In this document: positions 8,401 through 14,763 of the stretch, piece by piece
How the letters are laid out: the number at the start of each line of letters is the position of its first letter
How positions within the stretch are numbered: the first letter of the stretch is position 1
Assembly: GCA_903892335.1 (NCBI GenBank)
Contig: CAITID010000071.1
Location: forward strand, 1 to 24,961
Origin: an uncultured Actinomycetes bacterium
GTDB lineage: Bacteria > Actinomycetota > Actinomycetes > Nanopelagicales > Nanopelagicaceae
Direction of reading: 5' to 3'
Length of the DNA: 24,961 nucleotides
Notes under the pieces: model-generated
What the model was told of the DNA's origin: nothing
What the model saw: only the letters and a program-made list of their open reading frames with translations
Databases searched by the model: none
Program-made: the position numbers and the translations under genes

Positions 8401-8690
8401 TTGCCAGCAAAGAAGTTGCTTCGGAATTGGTAAGAAAGAACTCTGATCCTGAAAATTCACAGCAATCAGCAAATGAAGTCATCAGTAAAGGATTAGTTCA
8501 ACTAGTTATTAACACCCCGTTAGGTAGGGGATCAAAACATGATGGCGCCATGATTCGCTCCGCCGCCATTTCTAGGGGAGTTCCTTGTATTACAACCATT
8601 GCAGGTTTTCGGGCTGCAGTATCAGCAATTTCCGCCTTACAAAGTGGCGACTTTGAAATCAAATCACTCCAGGAATGGATGAAAAGTTGA
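5436..8690 (+). CDS. carB: Carbamoyl-phosphate synthase large subunit
   Basis: CarB uses two ATP to make carbamoyl phosphate from bicarbonate and the ammonia delivered by CarA. The 1084-residue protein has the two homologous halves expected of the family. The first begins VLVIGSGPIVIGQACEFDYS near residue 11; the second begins with IILGSGPNRIGQGIEFDYSC in the middle. Each carries an ATP-grasp domain with a VRPSF or VRPSY strand. The C-terminal part (about 950-1084) is the MGS-like allosteric domain, where UMP or ornithine act in known members. The ATG is two bases after the carA stop; no strong Shine-Dalgarno sequence is seen, so coupling is likely. Length and ends look intact. Confidence 0.98.
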   Translation: MPRDMSIESVLVIGSGPIVIGQACEFDYSGTQACRVLRSEGIRVILINSNPATIMTDPEFADATYIEPITAEVIEKILEKEKPSAVLATLGGQTALNAAMQLHARGSFERFGTKLIGANIDAIKRGEDREIFKTIVAKVGGESAKSVIAHTMEECLQAANKLNYPVVVRPSFTMGGLGSGIAYNQEDLKQIAGAGLRHSPTTEVLLEESIIGWKEYELEVMRDHMDNVVIVCSIENLDPMGVHTGDSITVAPAMTLTDVEYQKLRDLSIEIIREVGVATGGCNIQFAVNPADGRIIVIEMNPRVSRSSALASKATGFPIAKIATKLAIGYTLDEIENDITKSTPASFEPALDYVVVKVPRFAFEKFPEADHRLTTTMKSVGEAMAIGRSFPEALQKALRSVEKEGYSFDWRPGNLANLVKQMRIPTEFRLQQVQKAMYLGASISEVFEATKIDPWFLQQISLINEMAIKISEQGELSKELLRSAKQMGFSDIQIAQIRAIDVTEVRSLRTKFGLHPVYKTVDTCAGEFAALTPYYYSSYEDESEVLSREKDAIIILGSGPNRIGQGIEFDYSCVHASFALRNAGYETVMINCNPETVSTDYDTSDRLYFEPLTLEDVLEVINAEMAAGPVLGVIAQLGGQTPLGLARGLKEAGVNILGTSPDAIDLAEERGAFGEILRSNNLTAPQFGMANSYEEAAEIADKIGYPVLVRPSYVLGGRGMEIVYDGQSLAGFIAAATAITPNHPVLIDKFLDDAIEIDVDALFDGKELYLAGVMEHIEEAGIHSGDSACVLPSISLDNKQLEEIRLATEKIAHGVNVRGLINIQFAVKLSENKLFVLEANPRASRTVPFVAKATGIALAKAAALICAGQSIAELRSSAILPKSGDGKANGVSVKEAVLPWNRFRRVDGTGVDSVLGPEMKSTGEVMGISANFGMAFAKSQTAAFGALPKEGAVFISLSERDKAGGWRIARELAALNFRIYATKGTHDYLASKEVASELVRKNSDPENSQQSANEVISKGLVQLVINTPLGRGSKHDGAMIRSAAISRGVPCITTIAGFRAAVSAISALQSGDFEIKSLQEWMKS

Positions 8691-9538
8691 ACCAGTTAAA
8701 GATTAATAAGAATGCTAAACAAATAAAAGCTGAAATTATAAGTAATAAAAAAGTGGGTCCATATCATCATATGGTCTTTGCTGTTGGTGATATTGCTTTA
8801 TCGGTACGTCCTGGAAATTTTGTAGCAATATCTGTTGGTGGAGAGAATTCTGCATCTATTCTGCGCAGAGCTTTTGCAATCTATCGCGCTATCGATAAAG
8901 GTTTATTAGGAGGAACAGTTGAGTTAGTTGTTGCACCACATGGCTCAGGTAGTAAATGGTTATGCAGCTTAAATGTTGGCGATTTTGTGGATTTAATTGG
9001 ACCGCTCGGAACTGCCTTTGGAATTCCTACAACCCCAGCAAATACTATGTTGATCGGTGGTGGCTATGGCTCCGCTCCACTTTTTGCACTAGCAGAGTTG
9101 TTAAAAAATCGCGGATGTCGAGTTGATATGGTTTTAGGAGCTAGCACTGCTAGCAAAATCTATGCACCACTAGAGGGAAAACGCAGTGTTTCATCGTTGA
9201 CCTTATCTACTGATGACGGCACCGCTGGGGTTCATGGGCAAATAACGGAATCAATTCCTAGATTAATTCGTGAGTTCAATACAGAAGTGATCTATTCATG
9301 TGGGCCGATGTCGATGTTAAGTAGTATAAACAAGATCGCGCAGGATTTTGATCTTGTTCACCAATGTTCAGTTGAAGAATCAATGGCATGTGGAATTGGT
9401 GTTTGCATGACTTGTGTTGTTCCAGTGCGGGTAGAGGATGAAATTAAAATGCTTCGAACCTGTATTGATGGTCCGGTAATGGATGGTGCCAAGATTATCT
9501 GGGATAAAGAAAGCGCCATTGAGGCGATTACCAAATGA
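8675..9538 (+). CDS. pyrK: Dihydroorotate dehydrogenase electron transfer subunit (FAD, 2Fe-2S)
   Basis: PyrK passes electrons from the FMN of class 1B PyrD to NAD+. The 287-residue protein has an N-terminal FAD domain with RRAFAIY (64-70), an NAD-binding domain with LIGGGYGSAPL (126-136), and a C-terminal iron-sulfur domain. The four cluster ligands are Cys239, Cys244, Cys247 and Cys263, in the spacing C-X4-C-X2-C-X15-C known for PyrK. The start is uncertain: ATG 8675 overlaps carB by 16 bases and lies directly behind AGGA, which is too close; TTG 8687 in the same frame is an alternative and would shorten the protein by four residues. The stop overlaps pyrD in ATGA. Confidence 0.94.
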   Translation: MDEKLNQLKINKNAKQIKAEIISNKKVGPYHHMVFAVGDIALSVRPGNFVAISVGGENSASILRRAFAIYRAIDKGLLGGTVELVVAPHGSGSKWLCSLNVGDFVDLIGPLGTAFGIPTTPANTMLIGGGYGSAPLFALAELLKNRGCRVDMVLGASTASKIYAPLEGKRSVSSLTLSTDDGTAGVHGQITESIPRLIREFNTEVIYSCGPMSMLSSINKIAQDFDLVHQCSVEESMACGIGVCMTCVVPVRVEDEIKMLRTCIDGPVMDGAKIIWDKESAIEAITK

Positions 9539-10470
9539 GCACGCTTGATTTTTCAACAAAGATAGCCAGTAAAAGATTTAGCAATCCAATCTTTACGGCA
9601 AGTGGTTGTGCAAGCTCTGGTCAGGAATTATCACAATTTTTTCAACTCTCTGAAATAGGCGCTGTCGTAACAAAATCGATAATGACTAAGGCTAGGAATG
9701 GGCGAATAACTCCTCGCATGGCCGAAACGCCAAGTGGCATGCTCAATTCAATAGGTCTACAAGGTCCAGGTATTGATGTTTTTCTAGAAAGAGACATCCC
9801 GTGGCTAGTAGAAAACAACGCCAAAGTTATTGTTTCAATCGCTGGTGAGAATGTTGATGAGTATGGAGTGCTTGCAAGGAGATTACGTTCAGTTCAAGGA
9901 ATTAGTGCGATTGAAGTTAACATCTCTTGTCCAAATGTGGAAAATCGTGGCCAGGTTTTTGCCTGTCATCCAGATACTGCCAGTGCTGCCATTGAAAGTG
10001 TGCGTCGTAACATCGGTGGAGAACTACCCATAATCGCGAAATTATCGCCAGATGTAACTGATATTGTTGAAATTGCTCGATCCGTAATAAACGCTGGCGT
10101 TGATGGATTAGCTTTGATTAATACTTTATTGGGCATGGTAATTGACTTAAATACTATGCAACCGAAATTAGGTGGTAAAACTGGGGGCTTATCAGGTCCA
10201 GCAATAAGACCAGTTGCAGTTCGTGCGATTTATCAAGTACATCAAATGTTTCCTAACACACCCATTGTTGGCATGGGGGGAGTAAGTAATGGTCGTGATG
10301 CACTCGAACTTGTATTGGCAGGAGCATCAGCTGTTTCAGTAGGAACTGCAACTTTCGGAGATCCAACTGCGGTGATTAAAATTCGAGATGAACTTCAAAT
10401 GCTTTTGCTAGAACGTGGCTTTAATGATTTTAGAGATGCAATTGGCTTTGCACATCGGGCAAGTTCATGA
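9535..10470 (+). CDS. pyrD: Dihydroorotate dehydrogenase catalytic subunit, class 1B
   Basis: It oxidises dihydroorotate to orotate with FMN and, together with PyrK, uses NAD+ as acceptor. The 311-residue TIM-barrel protein has the active-site cysteine of class 1 enzymes, Cys132, in VNISCPNVE (128-136); class 2 quinone enzymes have serine there. Other typical segments are NPIFTASG near the N terminus, the lysine strand of SPDVTD, and GMGGVSNGRDALE and GASAVSVGTA near the phosphate site. No N-terminal membrane helix is present, consistent with a soluble enzyme. The ATG start overlaps the pyrK stop. The direct pyrK-pyrD pairing supports the 1B assignment. Confidence 0.96.
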   Translation: MSTLDFSTKIASKRFSNPIFTASGCASSGQELSQFFQLSEIGAVVTKSIMTKARNGRITPRMAETPSGMLNSIGLQGPGIDVFLERDIPWLVENNAKVIVSIAGENVDEYGVLARRLRSVQGISAIEVNISCPNVENRGQVFACHPDTASAAIESVRRNIGGELPIIAKLSPDVTDIVEIARSVINAGVDGLALINTLLGMVIDLNTMQPKLGGKTGGLSGPAIRPVAVRAIYQVHQMFPNTPIVGMGGVSNGRDALELVLAGASAVSVGTATFGDPTAVIKIRDELQMLLLERGFNDFRDAIGFAHRASS

Positions 10471-11162
10471 GCAGTCCAATAATTCTGGCTTTAGATACAA
10501 AGGATCCAAAAGAGGCGGCCAACTGGATCAAGGCCTGTGCAGCACAGATAGATCATTTTAAAATTGGTTTGGAGTATTTCCTAGAAAATGGCAAGGCTTC
10601 GATCCTTGATCTGCAGAAAGAATTTGATTTCAAGTTATTTCTTGATTTAAAACTTTACGATATTCCAAACACGGTAAAAGGTGCTGTTGAATCGGTCTCA
10701 GAATTGAATCCAAAGTTCTTAACTGTGCATGCTGCAGGTGGTGCTGAAATGATTAAATCGGCAGCATCAGTGCTGCCAGGTGGTTCAATTACGGCAGTTA
10801 CGGTGTTAACTTCATTTTCTGATTACGAGTTCATGCATCTTGGTTATACAAAGGATATTTCGCAAACTGCAAGTATTTGGGCGACCCAGGCAATTGCGGC
10901 TGGTGCTACATCTTTGGTTTGCTCACCTTTTGAAGCGGCATTGATGAGACAGATCGCACCGAAGGCCACAATCATTACACCGGGCGTTCGGTTGGCGGGT
11001 GAGAAATTAAATGATCAATCTCGAGTTATGACACCAAAGCAAGCTCTAGAAAATGGCGCAGATTACGTTGTGATTGGAAGATCAATAACATCTGAAGCCG
11101 TAAACGGTGTTGGCGCCATGCAAAATAAAATCGCGCAAATCCTAGAATCTATAAATCCTTGA
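10467..11162 (+). CDS. pyrF: Orotidine 5'-phosphate decarboxylase, short bacterial form
   Basis: It converts OMP to UMP, the last step of the pathway. The 231-residue protein has the catalytic signature D-X-K-X-X-D at Asp60, Lys62 and Asp65 (DLKLYDIPNTV), FKIG near residue 31 and the phosphate-site segments TPGVRL and VVIGRSIT. These are features of the short E. coli/Bacillus form. The longer form of Streptomyces and Mycobacterium reads DAKRGDIG at this place. The ATG start overlaps the pyrD stop (ATGA), and the TGA stop overlaps the TTG start of the mihF-gmk frame. Confidence 0.95.
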   Translation: MSSPIILALDTKDPKEAANWIKACAAQIDHFKIGLEYFLENGKASILDLQKEFDFKLFLDLKLYDIPNTVKGAVESVSELNPKFLTVHAAGGAEMIKSAASVLPGGSITAVTVLTSFSDYEFMHLGYTKDISQTASIWATQAIAAGATSLVCSPFEAALMRQIAPKATIITPGVRLAGEKLNDQSRVMTPKQALENGADYVVIGRSITSEAVNGVGAMQNKIAQILESINP

Positions 11163-12028
11163 AACTGCCGCCAACTTTAAGTTCGGCGGAGCGAGCCGCA
11201 GCTGGAGCAAAAGCAATAGAGGCTCGACGAGAGCGAGCATTCGTAAAGAGTGCGCTGGCATCAGGTGAGATTTCTCTTTTCGATCTATTTCAAGATACTC
11301 GTTATTGCATTTTAAGAATGAAGTTAATGGACGCTTTGATTTCTGTTCCAGGTGTGGGGCAAAAGAGAGTTGATCTAATCTTCGAGCGAACAGGTATATC
11401 TAAAAGACGTAGAATAGGTGGAGTAGGGGCGAAGCAAATTGAGTTATTGCGAAAGGAGTTTTTACTAATGAAAACTCCACCGTCAGTTGGAAAGTTAATA
11501 GTTGTTTCTGGACCGAGCGGTGTTGGAAAAAGTACGATCACTAATCAATTGAAAAATCAAAAGAATTTCTGGGTTTCAGTATCTGCTACAACTAGAGCCA
11601 TTCGTGCCGGTGAGAAAGCCAATCAAGATTATTTATTTGTGAGCGATGAACAATTTGATCAGATGATCAAAAACAATGAATTCCTAGAATGGGCTCAATT
11701 CACTGGTGCAAAGTATGGAACGCCAGTTAAGCCAGTTAAAGAGGCGCTTGCAAAGGGTTTGAATGTAGTTCTTGAAATTGAATTGAACGGTGCCAGGCAA
11801 ATTCGAAAAAACTCACCCGAAGCACTACTTGTTTTCATCGAGCCACCAAGTTGGGCAGAGCTTGAAAATCGATTAACTAATCGAGGTACAGAATCTGCTC
11901 AATCTTTAGAGATGCGCCTTGAAAAGGCAAAAGAGGAGTTAAATGCGGCCTCTGAGTTTGATTTTGTGCTTGTAAATACCAAAGTTGAGGAGGTAGTTGA
12001 GGAACTGGTATCTTTGGCTCTTCGCTAA
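11159..12028 (+). CDS. In-frame fusion: mycobacterial-type integration host factor plus guanylate kinase
   Basis: The 289-residue frame has two parts. Residues 1-103 resemble mIHF, the DNA-binding and nucleoid protein of Mycobacterium and Streptomyces: SSAERAAAGAKAIEARRERA, a helix-hairpin segment VPGVGQKRV (63-71), and RRRIGGVGAKQIELL before the joint. Residues 104-289 are a complete guanylate kinase with P-loop GPSGVGKST (118-126) and the GMP-site segments SATTRAIRAGE and DYLF. In Mycobacterium and Streptomyces these are two neighbouring genes. No stop codon separates them here. The TTG start overlaps the pyrF stop. Because Met104 has its own strong ribosome binding site, free Gmk is probably made as well, and whether full fusion protein accumulates is open. 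A T5 run at 11459-11463 lies at the joint. Confidence 0.85.
   Translation: MKLPPTLSSAERAAAGAKAIEARRERAFVKSALASGEISLFDLFQDTRYCILRMKLMDALISVPGVGQKRVDLIFERTGISKRRRIGGVGAKQIELLRKEFLLMKTPPSVGKLIVVSGPSGVGKSTITNQLKNQKNFWVSVSATTRAIRAGEKANQDYLFVSDEQFDQMIKNNEFLEWAQFTGAKYGTPVKPVKEALAKGLNVVLEIELNGARQIRKNSPEALLVFIEPPSWAELENRLTNRGTESAQSLEMRLEKAKEELNAASEFDFVLVNTKVEEVVEELVSLALR
11452..11470 (+). promoter_or_regulatory. Strong internal ribosome binding site and start codon for gmk
   Basis: AAAGGAG (11452-11458) is nine bases before ATG (11468-11470). The site is inside the mIHF-Gmk reading frame. The sequence TAATG (11466-11470) is also present, with the TAA in another frame, the same stop/start overlap as used by efp/nusB. 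Confidence 0.75.
11468..12028 (+). CDS. gmk: Guanylate kinase from an internal start inside the fused frame
   Basis: Gmk phosphorylates GMP to GDP with ATP. Starting at ATG 11468 gives 186 residues, the normal size for the family, beginning MKTPPSVGKLIVVSGPSGVGKST-like with the P-loop at residues 15-23 of this shorter form. The ATG has AAAGGAG nine bases upstream. It lies in the same frame as the upstream mihF part, so it is nested in the 11159-12028 frame. This is probably the main source of guanylate kinase activity. It sits between pyrF/mihF and rpoZ as in other actinobacteria. Confidence 0.85.
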   Translation: MKTPPSVGKLIVVSGPSGVGKSTITNQLKNQKNFWVSVSATTRAIRAGEKANQDYLFVSDEQFDQMIKNNEFLEWAQFTGAKYGTPVKPVKEALAKGLNVVLEIELNGARQIRKNSPEALLVFIEPPSWAELENRLTNRGTESAQSLEMRLEKAKEELNAASEFDFVLVNTKVEEVVEELVSLALR

Positions 12029-12077
12029 GACCACATTTAAGTGAATTAGCAGTTTTTAATCATAGGAGACTAAGCAG

Positions 12078-12356
12078 ATGACAAATCAAGCACTTGATGG
12101 AATTACTAATCCTCCGATTGATGCGCTATTAGAAAAAGCTGGATCTAAATACAGTTTAGTTTTATACGCAGCAAAGCGTGCGCGCCAAATCAATGCTTAT
12201 TACTCTCAACTTGGTGAAGGCTTGCTTGAATACGTAGGTCCACTAGTTGAAACTTATGTTCATGAGAAACCGCTTTCAATTGCCCTTCGTGAAATCAACG
12301 AAGGATTGTTAACTATCGAGAATCTAGAGCCACAAGCACCAACTTCAACAAAGTAG
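12078..12356 (+). CDS. rpoZ: RNA polymerase omega subunit
   Basis: Omega helps assembly and stability of RNA polymerase by binding beta prime. The 92-residue protein has the family core: NPPIDALLEKAGSKYSLVLYA, then KRARQIN near residue 33, and a C-terminal KPLSIALREINEGL helix. AGGAG (12064-12068) is nine bases before the ATG. The 49 bases after gmk hold no clear terminator or promoter, so rpoZ is probably read from the upstream operon. coaBC follows after nine bases. The gmk-rpoZ-coaBC order is standard in actinobacteria. Confidence 0.95.
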   Translation: MTNQALDGITNPPIDALLEKAGSKYSLVLYAAKRARQINAYYSQLGEGLLEYVGPLVETYVHEKPLSIALREINEGLLTIENLEPQAPTSTK

Positions 12357-12365
12357 GGCTTTCTA

Positions 12366-13565
12366 ATGTTCGTTCGCGGCCGACATCTTTTGCTTGGCGT
12401 TGGTGGCGGAATTTCGGCTTATAAATCCTGTGATTTAATTCGAAGACTTCAAGATAATGGTTTTGTTGTAACCGTGATGCCAACTAAATCAAGTTTAAAC
12501 TTTGTTGGCGCTGCAACATGGGCAGCACTTTCTGGACGTAAGGTATATAGCGACCTGTGGAGTGATGTTGAAGAAGTTCCACATATTTCTTTAGCTAAAG
12601 ATTCCGATGCAATTTTAATCGCCCCGTCCACAGCGGATTTGATAGCCAGATTGGCGCAGGGTCGCGCTGATGATTTACTAACAAATGTAGTTTTAGCTTC
12701 AACTAAGCCAAAAATATTGGTTCCGGCCATGCACCCTGAGATGTGGTTGAACCCAGCAACAGTTGAAAATATTCAAACTCTTCAAAAACGCGGATTCTTA
12801 ATTATCGAACCTGATCACGGTCGCATGACTGGAGATGATGTTGGTATCGGAAGATATCCCAAGGTGGATCGCATCATTGATGAAGTAAATGCGCATCTGA
12901 TAAGAAATGCTGATCTAATTGGTAAAAAAATCTTAATTACCGCCGGCGGTACTCGAGAAGCAATTGATGCTGTTAGATTCATTGGAAATCGATCAAGCGG
13001 TAAACAAGGTTTTGCTCTTGCATATGCAGCGGCGAAACGCGGGGCGCAAGTTCATTTGATAGCTGCGAATACAGATCTTCCTATTATCGAGGGTATTACA
13101 ACTACTTTTGTTGAAAGCGCCGATCAGATGGCTGATGTTGTAAATATTGAATTTCCATTCTCAGATGCATTAATTATGAGCGCAGCCGTTTCAGATTTTA
13201 AGGTTACTAATAGATCTGATTTGAAATTTCACAAAAACGATTTGAATACATTAGATCTAGAATTAAACCCAGACATCGTTTCGAATGTCAGTGCCAGCAA
13301 GAAGTCAACCCAGGTAATCATCGGCTTTGCTGCTGAAACCGAAAGTGATCTGAAAAATTTATTGGCTGCAGGCAAAGGTAAGTTATCGGCCAAGGGTGTA
13401 GATCTACTCTATGTCAACGATGTTTCACATGGACAAGTATTTGGATCTGATGAAACCTCTGGTTTTCTTATTGCAAGAGATGGCAATGTAATTGATGTAC
13501 CAAACATTTCTAAGGACACGCTCTCTGAAATATTGCTTGATCAATTAAGTATTGCGTTAGGCTAG
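12366..13565 (+). CDS. coaBC: Bifunctional phosphopantothenoylcysteine decarboxylase / phosphopantothenate-cysteine ligase
   Basis: CoaB joins 4'-phosphopantothenate and cysteine; CoaC decarboxylates the product to 4'-phosphopantetheine for coenzyme A. The 399-residue protein has the flavoprotein CoaC half (about 1-180) with GVGGGISAYK (11-20) and the catalytic His73 in PHISLA. The CoaB half (about 185-399) shows ITAGGTREAIDAVRFIGNRSSGK with Asn208 and ELNPDIV. In the CoaC half, the PAMN..MW and ACGDxGxGR motifs of E. coli appear as PAMHPEMW (120-127) and MTGDDVGIGR (154-163), so the E. coli-type catalytic Asn and Cys are not seen. This seems to be the actinobacterial variant rather than damage. 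ATG 12366 lies nine bases after rpoZ. Confidence 0.95.
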   Translation: MFVRGRHLLLGVGGGISAYKSCDLIRRLQDNGFVVTVMPTKSSLNFVGAATWAALSGRKVYSDLWSDVEEVPHISLAKDSDAILIAPSTADLIARLAQGRADDLLTNVVLASTKPKILVPAMHPEMWLNPATVENIQTLQKRGFLIIEPDHGRMTGDDVGIGRYPKVDRIIDEVNAHLIRNADLIGKKILITAGGTREAIDAVRFIGNRSSGKQGFALAYAAAKRGAQVHLIAANTDLPIIEGITTTFVESADQMADVVNIEFPFSDALIMSAAVSDFKVTNRSDLKFHKNDLNTLDLELNPDIVSNVSASKKSTQVIIGFAAETESDLKNLLAAGKGKLSAKGVDLLYVNDVSHGQVFGSDETSGFLIARDGNVIDVPNISKDTLSEILLDQLSIALG

Positions 13566-13569
13566 CGAA

Positions 13570-14760
13570 GTGGAAAATCGCCTCTTTACCTCAGAATCAG
13601 TAACTGAAGGTCATCCCGATAAAATTGCGGATCAAATTTCAGATGCGATTTTAGATTCTTTATTGGCCCAGGATTCAAAAAGTCGAGTTGCAGTTGAAAC
13701 CTTAATTACTACTGGTCAGGTTCATGTTGCAGGTGAAGTGACTACAGATGGATACGCCGATGTAATGAGTATTGTTCGAGACACTGTGCTTCGAATCGGT
13801 TATGACTCATCCGAAAAAGGTTTTGATGGAAATAGTTGTGGAGTTTCAATCTCTATTGGTCAGCAATCTCAAGATATTGCACAAGGCGTTGATGATGCTT
13901 TTGAAAATAGAGTTGACTCTTCGGTAGATCCATTAGACCTGCAAGGCGCAGGTGATCAAGGATTGATGTTTGGCTATGCTTGTAATGACACACCTGAGTT
14001 GATGCCGCTGCCGATTTCTTTAGCCCATAAGCTGGCAAAACAATTAACTGATGTGCGCAAAAGTGAGCAACTTGGTTACCTCAGGCCAGATGGAAAAACA
14101 CAAGTAACTATTGAATACCAAGGGGATAAAGCGGTCGCCTTAAATACAATCGTAATCTCCTCTCAGCACGCACCAGATGTTGATTTAGAGAAGAAACTGG
14201 CGCCAGAAGTGAAGAAGTTTGTAATCGCACCTATTTTGAAAGATCTTGATTTAGATATTTCAAAATTACGGATTTTAATCAATCCAACTGGTCGTTTTGT
14301 TATTGGTGGGCCAATGGGGGATGCGGGTCTAACCGGTCGAAAAATTATTGTTGATACTTATGGTGGAATGTCCCGTCATGGTGGTGGTGCTTTCAGTGGC
14401 AAAGATCCATCAAAGGTTGATAGATCTGCTGCTTACGCCATGCGATGGGTAGCCAAGAACATTGTTGCAGCGGGCTTGGCTGATCGATGTGAAGTTCAAG
14501 TTGCATATGCAATTGGTAAAGCGCAACCAGTTGGCCTGTTTATTGAGACTTTTGGAACTAATAAATTTGATTTAGGAAAAATAAGCTCAGCCGTGAATCA
14601 AGTGTTTGATCTACGTCCAGCTGCGATTATCCGAGATTTAGAGTTACTACGCCCGATTTACTCTCAAACTGCGGCTTACGGTCACTTTGGACGCGAACTC
14701 GCAGATTTCTCATGGGAGAAGAAAAACCGCGTGAATGAACTTAAAGGCTTAGTAAATTAG
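13570..14760 (+). CDS. metK: S-adenosylmethionine synthetase
   Basis: It makes S-adenosylmethionine from methionine and ATP. The 396-residue protein has the usual length, with RLFTSESVTEGHPDK at the start (GHPDK 14-18), GAGDQGLMFGYA in the middle and the phosphate loop GGGAFSGKDPSKVDRSAAY. The GTG start at 13570 is the only start near the conserved N terminus. No Shine-Dalgarno sequence is evident. A TAGGCT hexamer (13558-13563) lies six bases before the GTG, so an extra leaderless transcript starting in the coaBC tail is possible, though coupling across the four-base gap is equally likely. No SAM riboswitch is seen upstream. Confidence 0.97.
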   Translation: MENRLFTSESVTEGHPDKIADQISDAILDSLLAQDSKSRVAVETLITTGQVHVAGEVTTDGYADVMSIVRDTVLRIGYDSSEKGFDGNSCGVSISIGQQSQDIAQGVDDAFENRVDSSVDPLDLQGAGDQGLMFGYACNDTPELMPLPISLAHKLAKQLTDVRKSEQLGYLRPDGKTQVTIEYQGDKAVALNTIVISSQHAPDVDLEKKLAPEVKKFVIAPILKDLDLDISKLRILINPTGRFVIGGPMGDAGLTGRKIIVDTYGGMSRHGGGAFSGKDPSKVDRSAAYAMRWVAKNIVAAGLADRCEVQVAYAIGKAQPVGLFIETFGTNKFDLGKISSAVNQVFDLRPAAIIRDLELLRPIYSQTAAYGHFGRELADFSWEKKNRVNELKGLVN

Positions 14761-14763
14761 ACA

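Noticed and set aside
13540..13569. SAM riboswitch before metK
   Set aside because: The gene is four bases after coaBC, leaving no space for an aptamer, and none is seen inside the coaBC tail.
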